Shown here in pieces: positions 41,283 to 53,094 of a stretch of DNA of 64,000 bases. Source of the DNA: Notamacropus eugenii (Eukaryota > Chordata > Mammalia > Diprotodontia > Macropodidae). The notes under the pieces are model-generated. The model did no database searches. It had not been told where the DNA came from and saw only the letters and a list, made by a program, of their open reading frames with translations. A program made the translations under genes and the position numbers. The stretch covers positions 351,457,890 to 351,521,889 of the forward strand of contig NC_092873.1 of assembly GCF_028372415.1 (NCBI RefSeq), read 5' to 3'. Each line of letters starts with the position of its first letter. The first letter of the stretch is position 1.

Positions 41283-43503
41283 CAGTTATCAAAGAGTGGT
41301 CTGAGGATCCTTGGGAAACCCTGAGGCTATTTTGCTTTATATTGTTTTGTTTTTTTTAAATCCTTGAGGACAAAACTATTTTTATTATAATACTAAAATT
41401 ATTTACTTTTTCATCTCTTTCTTTCACAAGAATGCAGTGGAGATTTCCAAAGGCCATATGACCTGTGAACCTAAAGATTTATCTACAGACATAAAGACTG
41501 AGTTAATGTCTTTCTACAAAATTGTATTTTTTGCCTTAGAAATAACAAATCTATACGTGTGATTGGATTTGCTGTTTTACTGGTATTTGTCTAATATCAG
41601 CATCAACTAACCATCCAAGAAGAATTTCTTTCATGTTAGTGCTTGATAGCAAACACATGTGGTCTTGAAATATTTAAAATTTTGAGTAGCTTTTTAAAAT
41701 CTATTTATTTATCCTGGAGCAACTGTGTTGACGTTTGCACTGGTGGTGCAAAAGTGATAGTGGATAACACTATTGATGTCTTAGCACAAATCAAGGGAGT
41801 AGCACTAAACTGTATCAGTGCTCATTGTATTCTCGGTTGCCACTCACTCCAAGTTTAAAAAAAAGTAGTTTTACTTAAGAATATCCTTAATGAAGCAATA
41901 AAAATGACTAATTTTTGAAAAAATCTCACCATTTGAGAACACTATTTTTAATATTTTACATGACAAAATGAGATATATGGATAAAACATCATTTCTGCTA
42001 CATACTAAAGTAGCATGTCTTAAGGAAAAGCAGTTGTATGATTGTGAGAATCGTGACCTAAACTAGCCACTTTTTTTCATAGAACAATATTTTTACTTAA
42101 AGGAATGATTTTGGCAGATATTTTCTCAACTGACTCTCTGTCTTCAAGGAAAACAACTGACAGTATTTTTTGCCAGTGATAAAATTTGAACTTTGAAGTG
42201 AAAATTAGATTTTGGGAATCTTGTATTTGCTATCATGAGCTTGGCTGTCCAATATGTAAAGACTTCTGATGACAGTGGTAAGTGATATTCATGAATACTA
42301 TTTTTTTGATATTATATCATGAAATATGTCCACATTTAGAAGATCTGTATAATTCACTGAACTAATATTTTCAAAATGACCAATGCATAGTATTACAACA
42401 TTATGCATGATTAAAAGATTCATTGAAAGTGCAAGATAGATCAGTGGATTTTAATGTAATGTAACAGTGCAAAAATCTCATTGATTTGGTTTCACAATCA
42501 CATTGCAACAAATCTTTAGTCAACTATCACTTGTTGAGTTTTGGTGTAGTATCAAAGGGGTGTATTTATATTATAGGAAAAGGACTTTCAAATACTCCAT
42601 TTCCCACCTGCCTATCTTTATGAAAGTGGATTTTCTTCATATATGTCAACCAATTAGTCAGTTAACTCTAGTGTTGAGCACCTACCATGTGCCAGGCACT
42701 GTGATAAATGCTAGGGATAAAATGAAAGACAAAGTTCTTGCTGTCAAGGAGTTCACAGTCTTAAGTGGGAAGACAATATGCAGACAACTCTGTAAGCAAA
42801 ATATATTCAGGATAAAGTGAGGGTAGTCTAAGTGGGAAAGCACAAAGATTAATAAGGATTGGGAGAAGAACCTTGCAGAAGGTAGGACTTCAGCTGAGAC
42901 CTTAAGGAGACCAGGGAAGCGGGGAAGTGGAGATTAGGAGGGAAAGAGTTCCAGGAGTAAGGAACAGCCAGAGAAAATGATTAGAGTCAGAGTTGGAGTG
43001 TTGTGTTTGAAGAATAGCTAAGAAACCAGTGTCACTGAATCACAGAGTTATATGGAGTGTTGTAAGTGTATGAAGATTGGAAAAGGTAGGAAGGAGTTGG
43101 GTTATGAAGGGCTTTGACAGTTAAACAGGATTTTGTATTTGATTCTGGTAGGGGAGCCCCTGGAGTTTGTTTTAATAGATGTGCACTTTAGGCAGATCAA
43201 TTTGACAACCAAACCAACATCTCAACAGATTGACTACAGAAGCAGATTTGAGAACTCAGCTGTCTTCTAGTAAGTTCAGTATTAAAGAGATTTGCAAAAA
43301 TGTCAGAAACATTGCTACTCTTTGCACTATTTTTTGTTTTGGAAAAAATATATTTTTCATAAATAGGCTTATATTAGCAGTTTTAATTTCTAATATGGTA
43401 AAATATCAATAGGTATAACTCATATAATTAAAGTTCTTAGGGACCTCTATAATTTTAAAGAGTATAACAAGGTCCTGAAACCAAAAAGTTTGAGAACTGC
43501 CTG
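41283..43503 (+). mobile_element. hAT transposon with transposase remnants, inserted in Tc1
   Basis: The 5' end 'cagttatcaaagagtggtct', 'ccctgaggctattttgcttt', 'gaggacaaaactatttttat' and 3' end 'ggtcctgaaaccaaaaagtt', 'tgagaactgcctg' pair as hAT termini (CAG...CTG, with 'ctcaaa/tttgag' blocks). Inside, plus strand, the frame at 41,643-41,858 reads LSWSNCVDVCTGGAKVIVDN and ALNCISAHCILGCHSLQ, matching LSWEKCVGVCTDGA..M and HC.LH..AL of Charlie/Buster/Zaphod-type transposases. Near 42,120-42,190 DIFSQLTLCLQGKQLTVFFA matches the NELNLSLQGK region. Many stops. Flanking 'ttgagtag' and 'ttgctgtag' may be a decayed 8-bp duplication. Confidence 0.85.
42645..43212 (-). mobile_element. L2 LINE 3' region, antisense, inserted in hAT
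   Basis: Complete colinear run: 'gagcacctaccatgtgccag', 'tcaaggagttcacagtctta', 'gagttccaggagtaaggaac', 'ttgggttatgaagggctttg', 'tttgtatttgattctggtag', ends near 'caatttgacaaccaaaccaa'. hAT sequence resumes afterwards with 'ctatggt'-type 3' region ('aatatggtaaaatatcaata'). Confidence 0.9.
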
Positions 43504-43830
43504 TTGCTGTAGAAGAATCAGCAACCCCTTTAGCTGTCAGGTTCTCTGAAGATGTTTGCTTCTTTTCTGAAGATTAATTAGGCTGTTTTGCAACAATAGT
43601 TTTGTCAGTTTTTGCATTTTTCACTTTTGACTACACTTTGATAGGACTGATTATAATTCATTGTGAGCTTGAATGATCCTTCAATCAATTGATTTTTCTA
43701 CACTAGTCTCTGAAATGTCACTAATAGCCATTGAAGTATATTCTTTTAAGAGCTACAACTTTTGCATGTTTGCTTGAAGACATAGCCATTTTTTAAAAAC
43801 CACAGAACTAAAAACACAAGAAAGCAGTGG

Positions 43831-44168
43831 AACATATGTATGGCATGTAACCCATCACTCAAATGACAACTAACTAAAGATGGGGAAGCTAGTTCAATCT
43901 GGTTTCACCTGGTCAAAGTGAGCAGTAGTATGTATATATGCATGACCATTGCTATCTCAAATGAAATCATATCAAAATTATTGCTTGTCCCAAGTAATTC
44001 ACATTTAAGTTTATATTCTGAGGAGAAACCACATGAGCTCACATAAGTACGAAATAAAATAATTTGGAGGAGAAGGGACTCTAATAAGACTAATAACAAA
44101 GGCCTCTTGTAGGAATTTGTCCTGGAACTAAGCCCTGAGGGGAAAGAGAAGGGAAAGGGAGTAAACAT
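43831..44168. other. No clear feature
   Basis: Contains the possible outer end of the Tc1 element (43,831-43,880) and, near 44,080-44,165, a short antisense L2-like stretch ('gaggcctcttgtaggaattt' region). Nothing firm. Confidence 0.35.
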
Positions 44169-44169
44169 G

Positions 44170-44432
44170 TATATAGTACCTAATACCTGTCAGGTACTGT
44201 TGTACTGTATTTTCAAATACAAATGCCTTATTTATTCCACGTAACAGCCCTGTGCAGTATGTGCTGTCATTAACCTTATTAATTTATGATGGCAGAAACT
44301 GAGGCAAACATAGGCTAATTGACTTGCTTGGTGTCACACAACTAGTAGATATTGGAGGCTGTATTTGTGCTCAGGTCTTCTGAAATCAAGTCCACTACTC
44401 TAACCATTGTACCATTAACTGCCTCTGGTGGA
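44170..44432 (-). mobile_element. MIR, antisense, full length
   Basis: 'tagtacctaatacctgtcag', 'ccacgtaacagccctgtgca', 'gatggcagaaactgaggcaa', 'ggtgtcacacaactagtaga', 'accattgtaccattaactgc'. Confidence 0.88.
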
Positions 44433-44479
44433 ATATAGAGGTTTAAAGAGGTGGAGGTGAAGATGGAGAACATTGATGA

Positions 44480-44645
44480 TGTATAGATTTAAAGTTGAAT
44501 AGGTTCTTACAAGTCATTGAGTCACAGCTCCCTTATTTTATAGATGAGGAAACTGGAGTTCAGGTTGTCTCATGAGTAGTGCCAGAGCCAGAATTCCAAC
44601 CCAGTTTCTCTGATTCCAAATCTTGTGCTCTTTCCAGTGCACTAT
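44480..44645 (-). mobile_element. MIR3-like, antisense
   Basis: 'cttacaagtcattgagtcac', 'ttttatagatgaggaaactg', 'cagagccagaattccaaccc', 'gattccaaatcttgtgctct'. Confidence 0.82.
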
Positions 44646-44935
44646 TCTGAATATGGAGAGACAACCTGTTTAGTGACACAGAAACAGGTAAATTAGTGGC
44701 ATGTTGATATTAAAGTGGTAGATCTTGACATTTTCTTGTGATTGATTTTTTTTTTCCTTTGGAGGCAGAAGTATGTATTTGTGACCTTGGTTTGATCAGA
44801 AAATAAATCTAGTTGCTTTGAATCTGTCTTATTTTAGAAATCAGATGTGATAATGATATAATAATGATAATAACTAGCATTTATCTAATGCTTTAATATT
44901 TGCAATCAACTTTACAATATTGAGGATAAAATGAG

Positions 44936-44936
44936 A

Positions 44937-44967
<31 letters not shown>

Positions 44968-44975
44968 CACATATA
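44936..44975. repeat. (TA)n microsatellite
   Basis: 'atatatatatatatatatat' followed by 'gtatatatacacacatatat'. Confidence 0.97.
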
Positions 44976-45929
44976 TTTATGCATTTGATGTTTGTTTACC
45001 ACCAACCCAAAAAAAACTACATCATAGCTGGTTCCTAAGTTGTGATGTTTTAGTTTGTAGTTTAGAAGAATATTAATAAAAGTTAACTCCAACTGTACCA
45101 CAGGGGAAAACAATTAATGTTCTAAAGTAAAATAGGTAAGGAAGCTTCTAATGGTGTAGTACTATTTAATTTTTACTGTGTCCTTAAAGGGTAAGGTGAA
45201 ATTTTAACATTTTGAGAAAATTCCCAAATAGCAAATTCATATTGTCTTTTTTTAAAAAAAAAATATGAGCTTAATGTGAGAAAAAGTGACTTATAAGGAT
45301 AATACTTTAGAAAATACTTTTTTCATGAACTTCAGATTTATCTTTATCATTGTATCTGAAATGATAATGCACATCATGCACAACAAAGTTACCACAGTCA
45401 TCTCCTGATATTTAAAATGTCATGTCATTTCCATGAATTGTCTACATGACAGTATGTAAACTTAAATCTATATAAGTATAAAGATACTTTCATTTAAATT
45501 TGTAAAATGTCTGATGACATGATCATTGTTACTGTGTCTGCAGTTGACCAAGTACAACAACTGTTTTATACTTAGCTGTGAACTTTAAACACTGACAAGA
45601 CTGGGAGACCTAGGCTTATAATATTTAAACGTTATACTATTTCAGAACTTGTTGATTCCCTGAAATTTGTTTGGCAGTGAAAACTTGGTTTGATCAAAAT
45701 TTTCTGGCCTTCTAGGCAATCACTTAAATGTAATTTTTTTTTGAAAAAGTACCAATCTAGGAGACATGTTACATAATGGCATGAGGTCAGTAGTAATTTC
45801 AGCATTGATTTTGTTAGCTTTGGTATATAAAGTTATTTTTTAGTTAATTTATTTTAGAGAATCAGTCAGTATGTAAACATTTATTAAACACCCACTATGT
45901 ACTAAGTGGTGGTGATGTAAATAAAGGTA

Positions 45930-46150
45930 AACACACACGGCCAGGCCTGGAATCAGGAAGGTGAGTCTTCCTAAGTTTAAATGTGGCTTCAGACACTTAT
46001 TAGCTGTAATTCTAGGCAAGTCACTTAATCCTTTTTGCCTTAGTTTCCGCATCTGTAAAATGAGCTGAAGAAGGAAATGGCACATCATTCCATTATATTT
46101 GCCAAGTAAATCCCAAATAGAGTCAAGAAGAGTCTGAAACAACTGAATGA
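45930..46150 (+). mobile_element. Marsupial tRNA-derived SINE, long form, sense
   Basis: 'ggccaggcctggaatcagga', 'attctaggcaagtcacttaa', 'tgtaaaatgagctgaagaag', 'tatttgccaagtaaatccca', 'agtctgaaacaactgaatga'. Nested in L2. Confidence 0.9.
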
Positions 46151-46151
46151 C

Positions 46152-46200
46152 TCTGTGTGTGTGTGTGTGTGTGTGTATGTGTGTATATGTGTGTGATATA
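46152..46200. repeat. (TG)n microsatellite at SINE 3' end
   Basis: 'tgtgtgtgtgtgtgtgtgta' then 'tgtgtgtatatgtgtgtgat', directly after the SINE tail. Confidence 0.97.
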
Positions 46201-46615
46201 GCGCGCATATGATAAATTAGAGGTAATCAGCAGAGGGACGGTACTAGCATTAAGGAGGATTAGGAAAGGCTTATTGTAGAAGTTATGATTTTAGCTTGGG
46301 ACATGAAGTCATATAAATCTAGAGTCAGAGATAGCAAGTAGAGAATTCCAACCATGGCAGGACAGCCACTGAAAATACCTTGATTTAGAAAAATGGAGTG
46401 ACTTGTGCAATGAATAGCAAGGCTAGTATGGCAGATCTCAGGGTATGTGGGGGTAAGTAAGGTGTAAGAAGACTGCGCTGATGGAGGGGCCAGGATGTGA
46501 AAGTCTTTGAACTTTAAACAGGATTTTATATTTTATTTTGGAGGTAACGGAGTCAAGACTTAAACCAGATGACTTTATAAGTAGTAAGGTTTAGAATGTG
46601 CCACTCTGGTTTTAT

Positions 46616-47624
46616 TTTAGTATAAGTCTTGTAGACTAGAACTTATTCTTTTACAAGCTGTTTATGGTTCTCTGGTGATTATAGCCAAATTATCTTGGAA
46701 TACAACTGTTATCTAGAAGGTTAACCACAAAGGGAAAAAGTAATGGTCTATGATACACAGCAAAGATTTAGGGATATAACAATGTTAAAATCAGATGAAA
46801 AACCATCTGCTATTATAATCCTGATGTTTTTGTAAAATTCTGATGTTCCACACATTTTGTTAAAGGCAAAAAACTAAAAAGAAAAGTACATTTAAATCTT
46901 AGGTAATGTAGCATTTCTTTAAAACCTAATGTTGAAAATGAGAATGGGTTCAAATTACATTTGAAAAATATGTTCACATCAGAGAGAGAATATGACCTCA
47001 TTTAAAATGGCTCTGATTCATGGCTCATTTCTTCCCATCATCTTGAGGTAGAGGAAATATTTAAACTTATACACTGTAACCTTAATCTAATATGAAATGT
47101 TAACCCCAAACTTAACAAAAACCTAGGTTTAGATGTAAGGTTGACTCTACCCTTTTGTCTAGGTCATGCCTTTCAGAAAGCTGGTAATCTTGTACTGTTT
47201 AACTGATGCATTTTTGTTTCAGATATCATTAAACAGTAATTGCATGAGATTAATGAATATTTCAGAATTGGATTTTAAAGTGATACAATGCAAATTCTTT
47301 TAGCCCAGAAAGAAGCTGATTTAAACATAAACAATAGCTTATTTAGGAAGAGAGGCAGCTGAGGGGAAATAGTGGAAAGACTCAGTGAGAGACTTGGGCT
47401 ACCAACTATACGTGCTAAAATCAAACTCTGGATTAGAATAAAGGGCTTGGTTGTAAACACAGGCCATATTTCAGTGTACTTGATCAAAAAAGGGAACTCT
47501 GTGAATCCTGGCTTGCCAGGATATTTCTAGAGATCTGTTGATTTTCAAACCTTAGTTGTATATGAAGCCATTTTCTTTATAATTATCTTTTTAAATAAGA
47601 ATTATTGATGAATTGAATCATTTG
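46616..47624. other. No recognised feature
   Basis: About 1 kb of AT-rich intronic sequence; nothing assignable. Confidence 0.5.
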
Positions 47625-48330
47625 GTCTTAATCAGGGGAAAAAGTAAGTACCACTTTCTCACAAAACTCAAGCCATCAGTTGTGGAAAGATAGTCACAGT
47701 AATGCTTTGTGGAGTTGTGAGTTGATCCTAAACGTTGTGGAAAACTGGAATTATGTTAAAACTGACTAAATTGTACATACCCTTTGACCCATAGATTCCA
47801 CTGCTAGACATATATTCCAAGGAGGCCAGTGGAGAATTAAAAAAAGAACAACCCTAATATACACCAACATATTTATGACTGCACTTTTTGTAGTATTTAA
47901 AAATTGGAAACAAAATGGATGCCCATCAGCTGGCAATGGCTCAACATGTTTTTGTACATGAATGTAATGGACTATTATTGCAGTTTAAGAAATGATGAAT
48001 ATGATGAATACAGAGAAGCATGAAAAGACACAAAGTCAAGTAAGCAGAACCAGGAAAGAATGTTTGTATATGTGTGTGTGTGTGTGTGTGTGTATACACG
48101 TACATATAATGATTACTGCTTTGTAAATGGAACAACATCAATACAGTGGTTAAAATTAAATACTGTGAAATTATAATGACCAAACTTGGCCAAGAAGAAG
48201 AGGTATGAAAATGTATCTCCCTGCCTTCTTTGCAGAGGTGGGGGAGACAGTATAGGTGTGGAACATTATATAATGTTAAAACTTTTTCAATAAATTTGTA
48301 AGTTTTCCTGAACTGATTTTTTTCTTTTCT
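47625..48330 (+). mobile_element. L1-family LINE 3' end, sense
   Basis: 'gtggagttgtgagttgatcc', 'cccttttgacccatag'-type run at 47,780 ('accctttgacccatagattc'), 'tggaaacaaaatggatgccc', 'gtaagcagaaccaggaaaga' and a (TG)n at 48,066-48,094. These are the C-terminal ORF2 and 3'-UTR blocks of a diverged L1. No target-site duplication found. Confidence 0.8.
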
Positions 48331-48374
48331 TTTTATTATTTGTTATAAGAGATGGCTCTATGGAAAAAGAAGAC

Positions 48375-48442
48375 GTGTTTGTATATACATATATGTTATA
48401 CATTTGTGTACATATGTATACATGTGTGTATACATATATTAA
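48375..48442. repeat. (TATA/CATA) microsatellite
   Basis: 'gtatatacatatatgttata' through 'gtatacatgtgtgtatacat'. Confidence 0.92.
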
Positions 48443-48894
48443 TTTAGAAGAGGTAAAAACAAAAGATATCAATAAAATTTAATAAAAACTTTTCAGTAAA
48501 TCCTGAGTTTTTAAAAAATATTCTCCTAAAATTAGTGAAATTCTGGCCTTTAGAAGTCAAAGATTGTGCATTGTTCATGTTGAGCAACGGCTGAAGGCTG
48601 TCTCTTTTGAAACAGAGCAAAAGCTTCAAACAATGGCAAGTCCTGTTAGCTATATTTTTAGATGCAAAGGACAAACTGTTTATTTTGTGTGAAAGAATTC
48701 TATTACTCTTCTCAACTATAATAGTATACCATTTCAATAGTATTATGTTTGAATATAAAGGGGAAGCTATGCTATAATATTCTCTTTAAAAGATAAGCAA
48801 TGTCATTGGTGTGGGTTTTCCGTATTCTACCTTGTCTTATTAAATGGTTTCATAATTTGCTATGGCCAAAGAAATTCATTTTGCAGTGGCCACT

Positions 48895-49062
48895 TTAAGA
48901 ATTTGGCTGTTTTTCTCTATTACCTTTAGGATCAAGTGCAAACTCCTCTGACTTTTAAAGTCCTTTGCAACCCTCCTCCAACCTTTACATAAATGTGTAT
49001 ATAGTTTGTCTTTTATGTGCACATGTTCTGCTTTCATTGGGCAGTGAGGAATTACATTTTAT
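48895..49062 (+). mobile_element. L2 LINE fragment, sense
   Basis: 'tattacctttaggatcaagt', 'gcaaactcctctgactttta', 'aagtcctttgcaaccctcct' is the L2 segment just after the RT region. Confidence 0.75.
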
Positions 49063-50559
49063 ATGTTTCAACAGAATTTCTTCACTTTCCAGCATTAGGG
49101 GGTAAGTTTATAATTAAAGTCATCAAAAGCTCTTATTCCATTGTCCATTCTTTGTCCTTTTTTCATATTTATGTTCATTTTATGTATCCTTAGCGAATAT
49201 GATGTGGGACAGATTTTTTGTGTAATAAAATGTGTGTAACAGTTTGATTTTTAATTAACCATGCTGGTTAATATGAGAGAATTAGCTAGCCAACTTTGAT
49301 ATCTTCTAGTTTTGTATTTATAGCTCATTTACAGATGAGTCAAAAAATTTGCTTCAGAGCTTATTTTTATTTTAAAAAGACAACTTGAGTTGCTTAAAAA
49401 ACAGTTAAATTAGTTAATTTTAACATTTTTACTTTTTGTAAGCTCAGTAGAAATGTTTATTCTTTTAAAAAATCAACCAATGTTTAAAAATCCTGACTCT
49501 AGATATTTTCTATGCTTGGTCAGATTCTGTCTGACCATTTTCAATTCCACTGGTTTCTGCATAGAAGCTGTAACAAAGCATGCATTTACAAACACAGTGT
49601 GTATGTGAATACCTGAAATTTGTTGAAGCAAAATGGATGTTAGTTACCTTTGACATAAATAGCAAGTTTTGTGTAAGGACGCCTTCTGAGGTAGGGTTAA
49701 GAATCTGTGTTCTTTATTTTCTTAGTTTTAAAAAATGACTTAAAACCTTCAGAAGTATTATCCTTACATTTAGATGTCTTTTGCAGCAACCATGTATGGC
49801 TTTTTCTGAAAGCCAAATGATAAATAGCTACTTTTCCAAATAAGAAACTAATATATATGGAACTTCAAAAGTCTATTAGCTGGATGTATTCATTGTCTGT
49901 AGTGTCTTGCCCTGAGAAATGTTGCGGTGCGGTGTTTAACAATACTTGATGGAGGAAATGCAGGAATCCTTAAAAGAGAATCCTGTAATAGATGTATTAC
50001 TACTTGGACATTTGTCTGCTGTACATTTACTATTGTGAGACTCTTTTTGGGGATGAATTTAGTACCTAAAACTGTATAAATCTGCATATTTTTGTATAAA
50101 TATACATATACATACAAACTTATACATATACATTTCAATATGTATAAATTTGAAATTTTTCCTTGGCAGGGCATGTGGTGGGAAAAAATTAACATCATCC
50201 AATAGATATAGATAGATAGATACAGAAATAAAGATGTAGTATCATTGGCTTTGCTCTGGCTAAATTTTATTTCATACAAGTTAAATGAAATCTATAACTA
50301 TTGCCTGCCTTTTCCTTAACATAATTTAAAAAATACATTTTATTGATGTCTTTCCTCTGAATAGCACAGATTTATTTTATACTAAATAGATCTTGGAAAG
50401 GTGGTGTCAGAAATACTGCTTGCTTTTTTTTAAAGGTGAATTGAAGAGGCATAGTATTTTAAATAAAATCTCTTAGTTCAACTAAAATTGTCTCTTATTA
50501 GATTGTGAACTTATTCATACTAATTGTTGCATACTGCTGTGTTCAAGATACTAAGGGAA
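49063..50559. other. No recognised feature
   Basis: About 1.5 kb AT-rich, with short TA-rich tracts (50,092-50,150; (GATA)n at 50,203-50,222). The 129-codon minus-strand ORF (49,890-50,279) has no recognisable domain. Confidence 0.5.
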
Positions 50560-50890
50560 TAGTAAAATATAAGACATATTTTTTGCTTTCAGGTAGCTTA
50601 CAATCCAGTTAGGGAGATGACACATAATATGACTCAAAGCAAGGATTCAAGAAAGAGATGACATTTGAATTGAGAGACAAATTCTGGATGAATCCGGTGT
50701 CTTTAGACACTACCTCCAAGAAATGGGCCTGGAAAGATGGGTAGAATTTCAAAAGGCAGTGATTGGAGATGGGGGTAACAGTTTAGATGACAGGAAAAGC
50801 ATAGCTGAAGCACTTTTCAGGAAAGACAACTAGTTAAATTTGGATCACAAGTTCTGGGTAGGGGCCAAAATGAGAGAGAAGACTTGAAGA

Positions 50891-51085
50891 GGCAACATGA
50901 TCTGTAGTAGAAAGGTTAGAATTTGTATTCAGAGGACCTGGGTTCAAATCCTAATGCTGCAAGTTACTACCTGTGTGACCTTGGACAAGTCACTTAATGT
51001 GTCTGGGACATTTTACTAATCTGTAAAATGAGGGGATAGGATTGGGTATTCTAAGATTCTTCCTAGATTTATATTTATGCTCCTT
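50891..51085 (+). mobile_element. MIR3-like, sense
   Basis: 'gatctgtagtagaaaggtta', 'gacctgggttcaaatcctaa', 'tgtgtgaccttggacaagtc', 'aaaatgaggggataggattg'. Confidence 0.87.
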
Positions 51086-51189
51086 TGATTCTAAAAATTG
51101 ACTAGATCCATACTGTGGAGGATCTTGGATACCATGTTTTATTTTGTTTGGTAAGTAATAGGAATCTACTAAAGATAGCCTGTTACCTT

Positions 51190-51335
51190 GTAAGTATGTA
51201 ATTGTTTGTATGTTATTTCTCTTATTAGAATGTGGACTCCTTGAGGGCAGGGATGGTTTTTGCCTCTCTGTATCCTCAATGCTTAATACTGATACTTTGT
51301 AAGAGCTTAATAAAAACTTGTTCACTGGACTAGAA
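51190..51335 (+). mobile_element. L2 LINE 3' end, sense
   Basis: 'attagaatgtggactccttg', 'agggcagggatggtttttgc', 'gtaagagcttaataaaaact', 'tgttcactgga'. Confidence 0.85.
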
Positions 51336-51504
51336 CAAGGAAATGTGAGCAAAGTAATGTTTTTATGGGTTGGAGGTAGAAAAGACTGAACCTAAAGAGA
51401 CCAGTTAGGAAACTGTTGTAGTTGTCTAGTAAAGCAAGAAGGGTCTGGACTAGAATAGTGGCAATGGAAGTGAAAAGCAAAGGATGGATTTAAAATGTTT
51501 TGAA

Positions 51505-51530
51505 GTTATCAATTTTTGAAAATTGATAAC
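51505..51530. other. 26-nt palindrome
   Basis: gttatcaatttt and aaaattgataac, perfect 12-base arms around 'tg', inside diverged L2-like sequence. Confidence 0.95.
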
Positions 51531-51680
51531 TGACTGGATGTGGGGAGTGGAGTGAAATAATGAATTGGAGAATTGAGTCCTAAAAAGGTGCCATTCTTCT
51601 GTTGTCTCCCTTCTGGTGTTTAGTACAGTCCTGACAGCATAATGGGAAGTACAGAAAAACTTACTGAATGAATGAAGTAC

Positions 51681-52564
51681 TGCTTTCATTTGATAGTGAG
51701 AACATAGGCATAGAGAGTGCCTTAGATTCCTTTGCAAACTGAAATATTCCAGTATAGGAAAAATATAAGCTGTAAGCTTGACTGAGTAAGGGGACCTGTG
51801 GTATAGTGACTTGGAAATACTCTAGGAAACCTTTTGTGTACTTTGGGGTCTACCTACACAAACATAATTGTATTTTGGATAACTTGTTTTAGTTGTGCTG
51901 ATGTGCTGTATATTTTGAAATAAGAGAAAAACTATAAACCTTGTTTTATATTGTTACTAGATGGTGTGTTGTGCCATCTTACAGACACAGATTTTAGGGA
52001 AAACTATTGTTTGAACACTGTCCATGTGTTTTAAGGAATGTGATCTAGAAACCTTACCTGCAGTCGGAGCTATATTCACTTGGGTGACAACAGAAAGTAT
52101 TTGGTTTGATTTGACTAATCTGCTGGTTTGCATCAGTCAACAAATGTTTGGAAAATATGCTTATCATTCTGTGGAATACTTAATGCTTAGTATTCATTGG
52201 GGGCTAACTTTTCGGAAGTATAACTTTCAGATATTTGAAGTGTAACTCAAAAAATGAGTTGTTTGTTGACTGGTGATAGTTGAGATTTGGCCCTGAGACT
52301 GAGTTGCTCTGTAATTTGGGACGAGTTATGTTACTTGGTATCTGTTTCTCTTTTTTGTACACAGGAAAATATTTTGAGAATTCTCTTTTATTTTTCCATA
52401 TGTTTAAAAACAATTGTTAATTTTTGAGATAAAAGTTTGTCTTTTGTGAATCTTCAAGGTTGTAATCTTTATGAAGTAGGATAAAGATTTCTTTACTAGA
52501 CAGAGGAAAGCAAACCACAAAATTGGAATGATATCTTGTCAGTATTGCCTTTAATAATTTTATG
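51681..52564. other. No recognised feature
   Basis: AT-rich intronic sequence; nothing assignable. Confidence 0.5.
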
Positions 52565-53050
52565 CTTTATAATGCAATTTTTAAATAGAATTTTATTGAT
52601 ACTTTCTGTTTTTCCCAAATTTTTCACTCCTTTCTCTCTTATAGAGAGCCATCCCATAAAACAAAGATTAATTTTTTAAAGGAAAAAAACGAAAAGGCAA
52701 TTAGCAAAACCAATCAAAACAAACAAAAAAATATGAAAACATATGCATTATTCACAACAGGGGACATTCTGCCTCTGAAAAGTAAGCGGGGAGGTATCTT
52801 TCATATTTCTTCTCTAGAGCTATGCTTGTTCCTTGTAAATTTGAAATATTCATTTTTTGTGTTTTTCTGGTTCTTTCCATTTGCATTTTTGTAGTCATTG
52901 TGTATATTTTCTTAGCTCTGCTTACTTCACTCTTCATTACTTCTTGTAAGTCTTTCCATGCTTTTCTGTATTCATTTTCATTGTTCCTTTTATGATAGTG
53001 TATAATACATTTTAAGTACAGTGTTGTATGATATTCTTAAAGGGCCTTAT
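52565..53050 (-). mobile_element. L1 LINE 3' region, antisense
   Basis: Plus strand 'tggttctttccatttgcatt', 'ttgtagtcattgtgtatatt', 'gctctgcttacttcactctt', 'cttgtaagtctttccatgct' is the reverse complement of the L1 3' UTR and ORF2 end, preceded by a T/A-rich start. Confidence 0.8.
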
Positions 53051-53094
53051 AACTTGTGTGGAAATTTATATTAGTGGTTTTCTAGTCTTTAATC

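Larger units (their letters stand above)
40800..43830 (-). mobile_element. Tc1-like (TcMar) transposon, split by hAT
   Basis: Minus strand. The 5' part (43,830 to 43,504) starts at MAMSSSKHAKVVALKRIYF, a Tc1 helix-turn-helix-like beginning. The 3' part (41,282 to 40,800) reads KVIFTDETHFFI (the central DE motif of Tc1 transposase), SSDEPVRCVHFHQTVKQHP, then a diverged 'MNSDKY' and 'ATCH' (from APCHTS). The two parts are consecutive in the protein, so the hAT between them is an insertion. Stops and frameshifts make it dead. Terminal repeats were not identified; ends are approximate. Confidence 0.8.
45850..46615 (-). mobile_element. L2 LINE 3' region, antisense, split by SINE
   Basis: Left (45,858-45,928): 'acatttattaaacacccact', 'atgtactaagtggtggtgat'. 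Right (46,201-46,615): 'gattaggaaaggcttattgt', 'gaattccaaccatggcagga', 'gtaaggtgtaagaagactgc', 'aaacaggattttatatttta'. Colinear around a younger SINE and TG tract. Confidence 0.85.
50560..51560 (-). mobile_element. L2-like antisense copy broken by MIR and a sense L2 end
   Basis: Antisense L2 pieces at about 50,570-50,890 ('aggtagcttacaatccagtt'), 51,088-51,180 ('gtggaggatcttggatacca') and 51,345-51,560 ('aactgttgtagttgtctagt', 'ctagaatagtggcaatggaa') run in order. Between them lie a MIR (50,891-51,085) and a sense L2 3' end (51,190-51,335). The copy is diverged. Confidence 0.6.

Noticed and set aside
49890-50279. 129-codon minus-strand ORF
   Set aside because: AT-rich with low-complexity TA-derived parts, no domain and no flanking splice sites.
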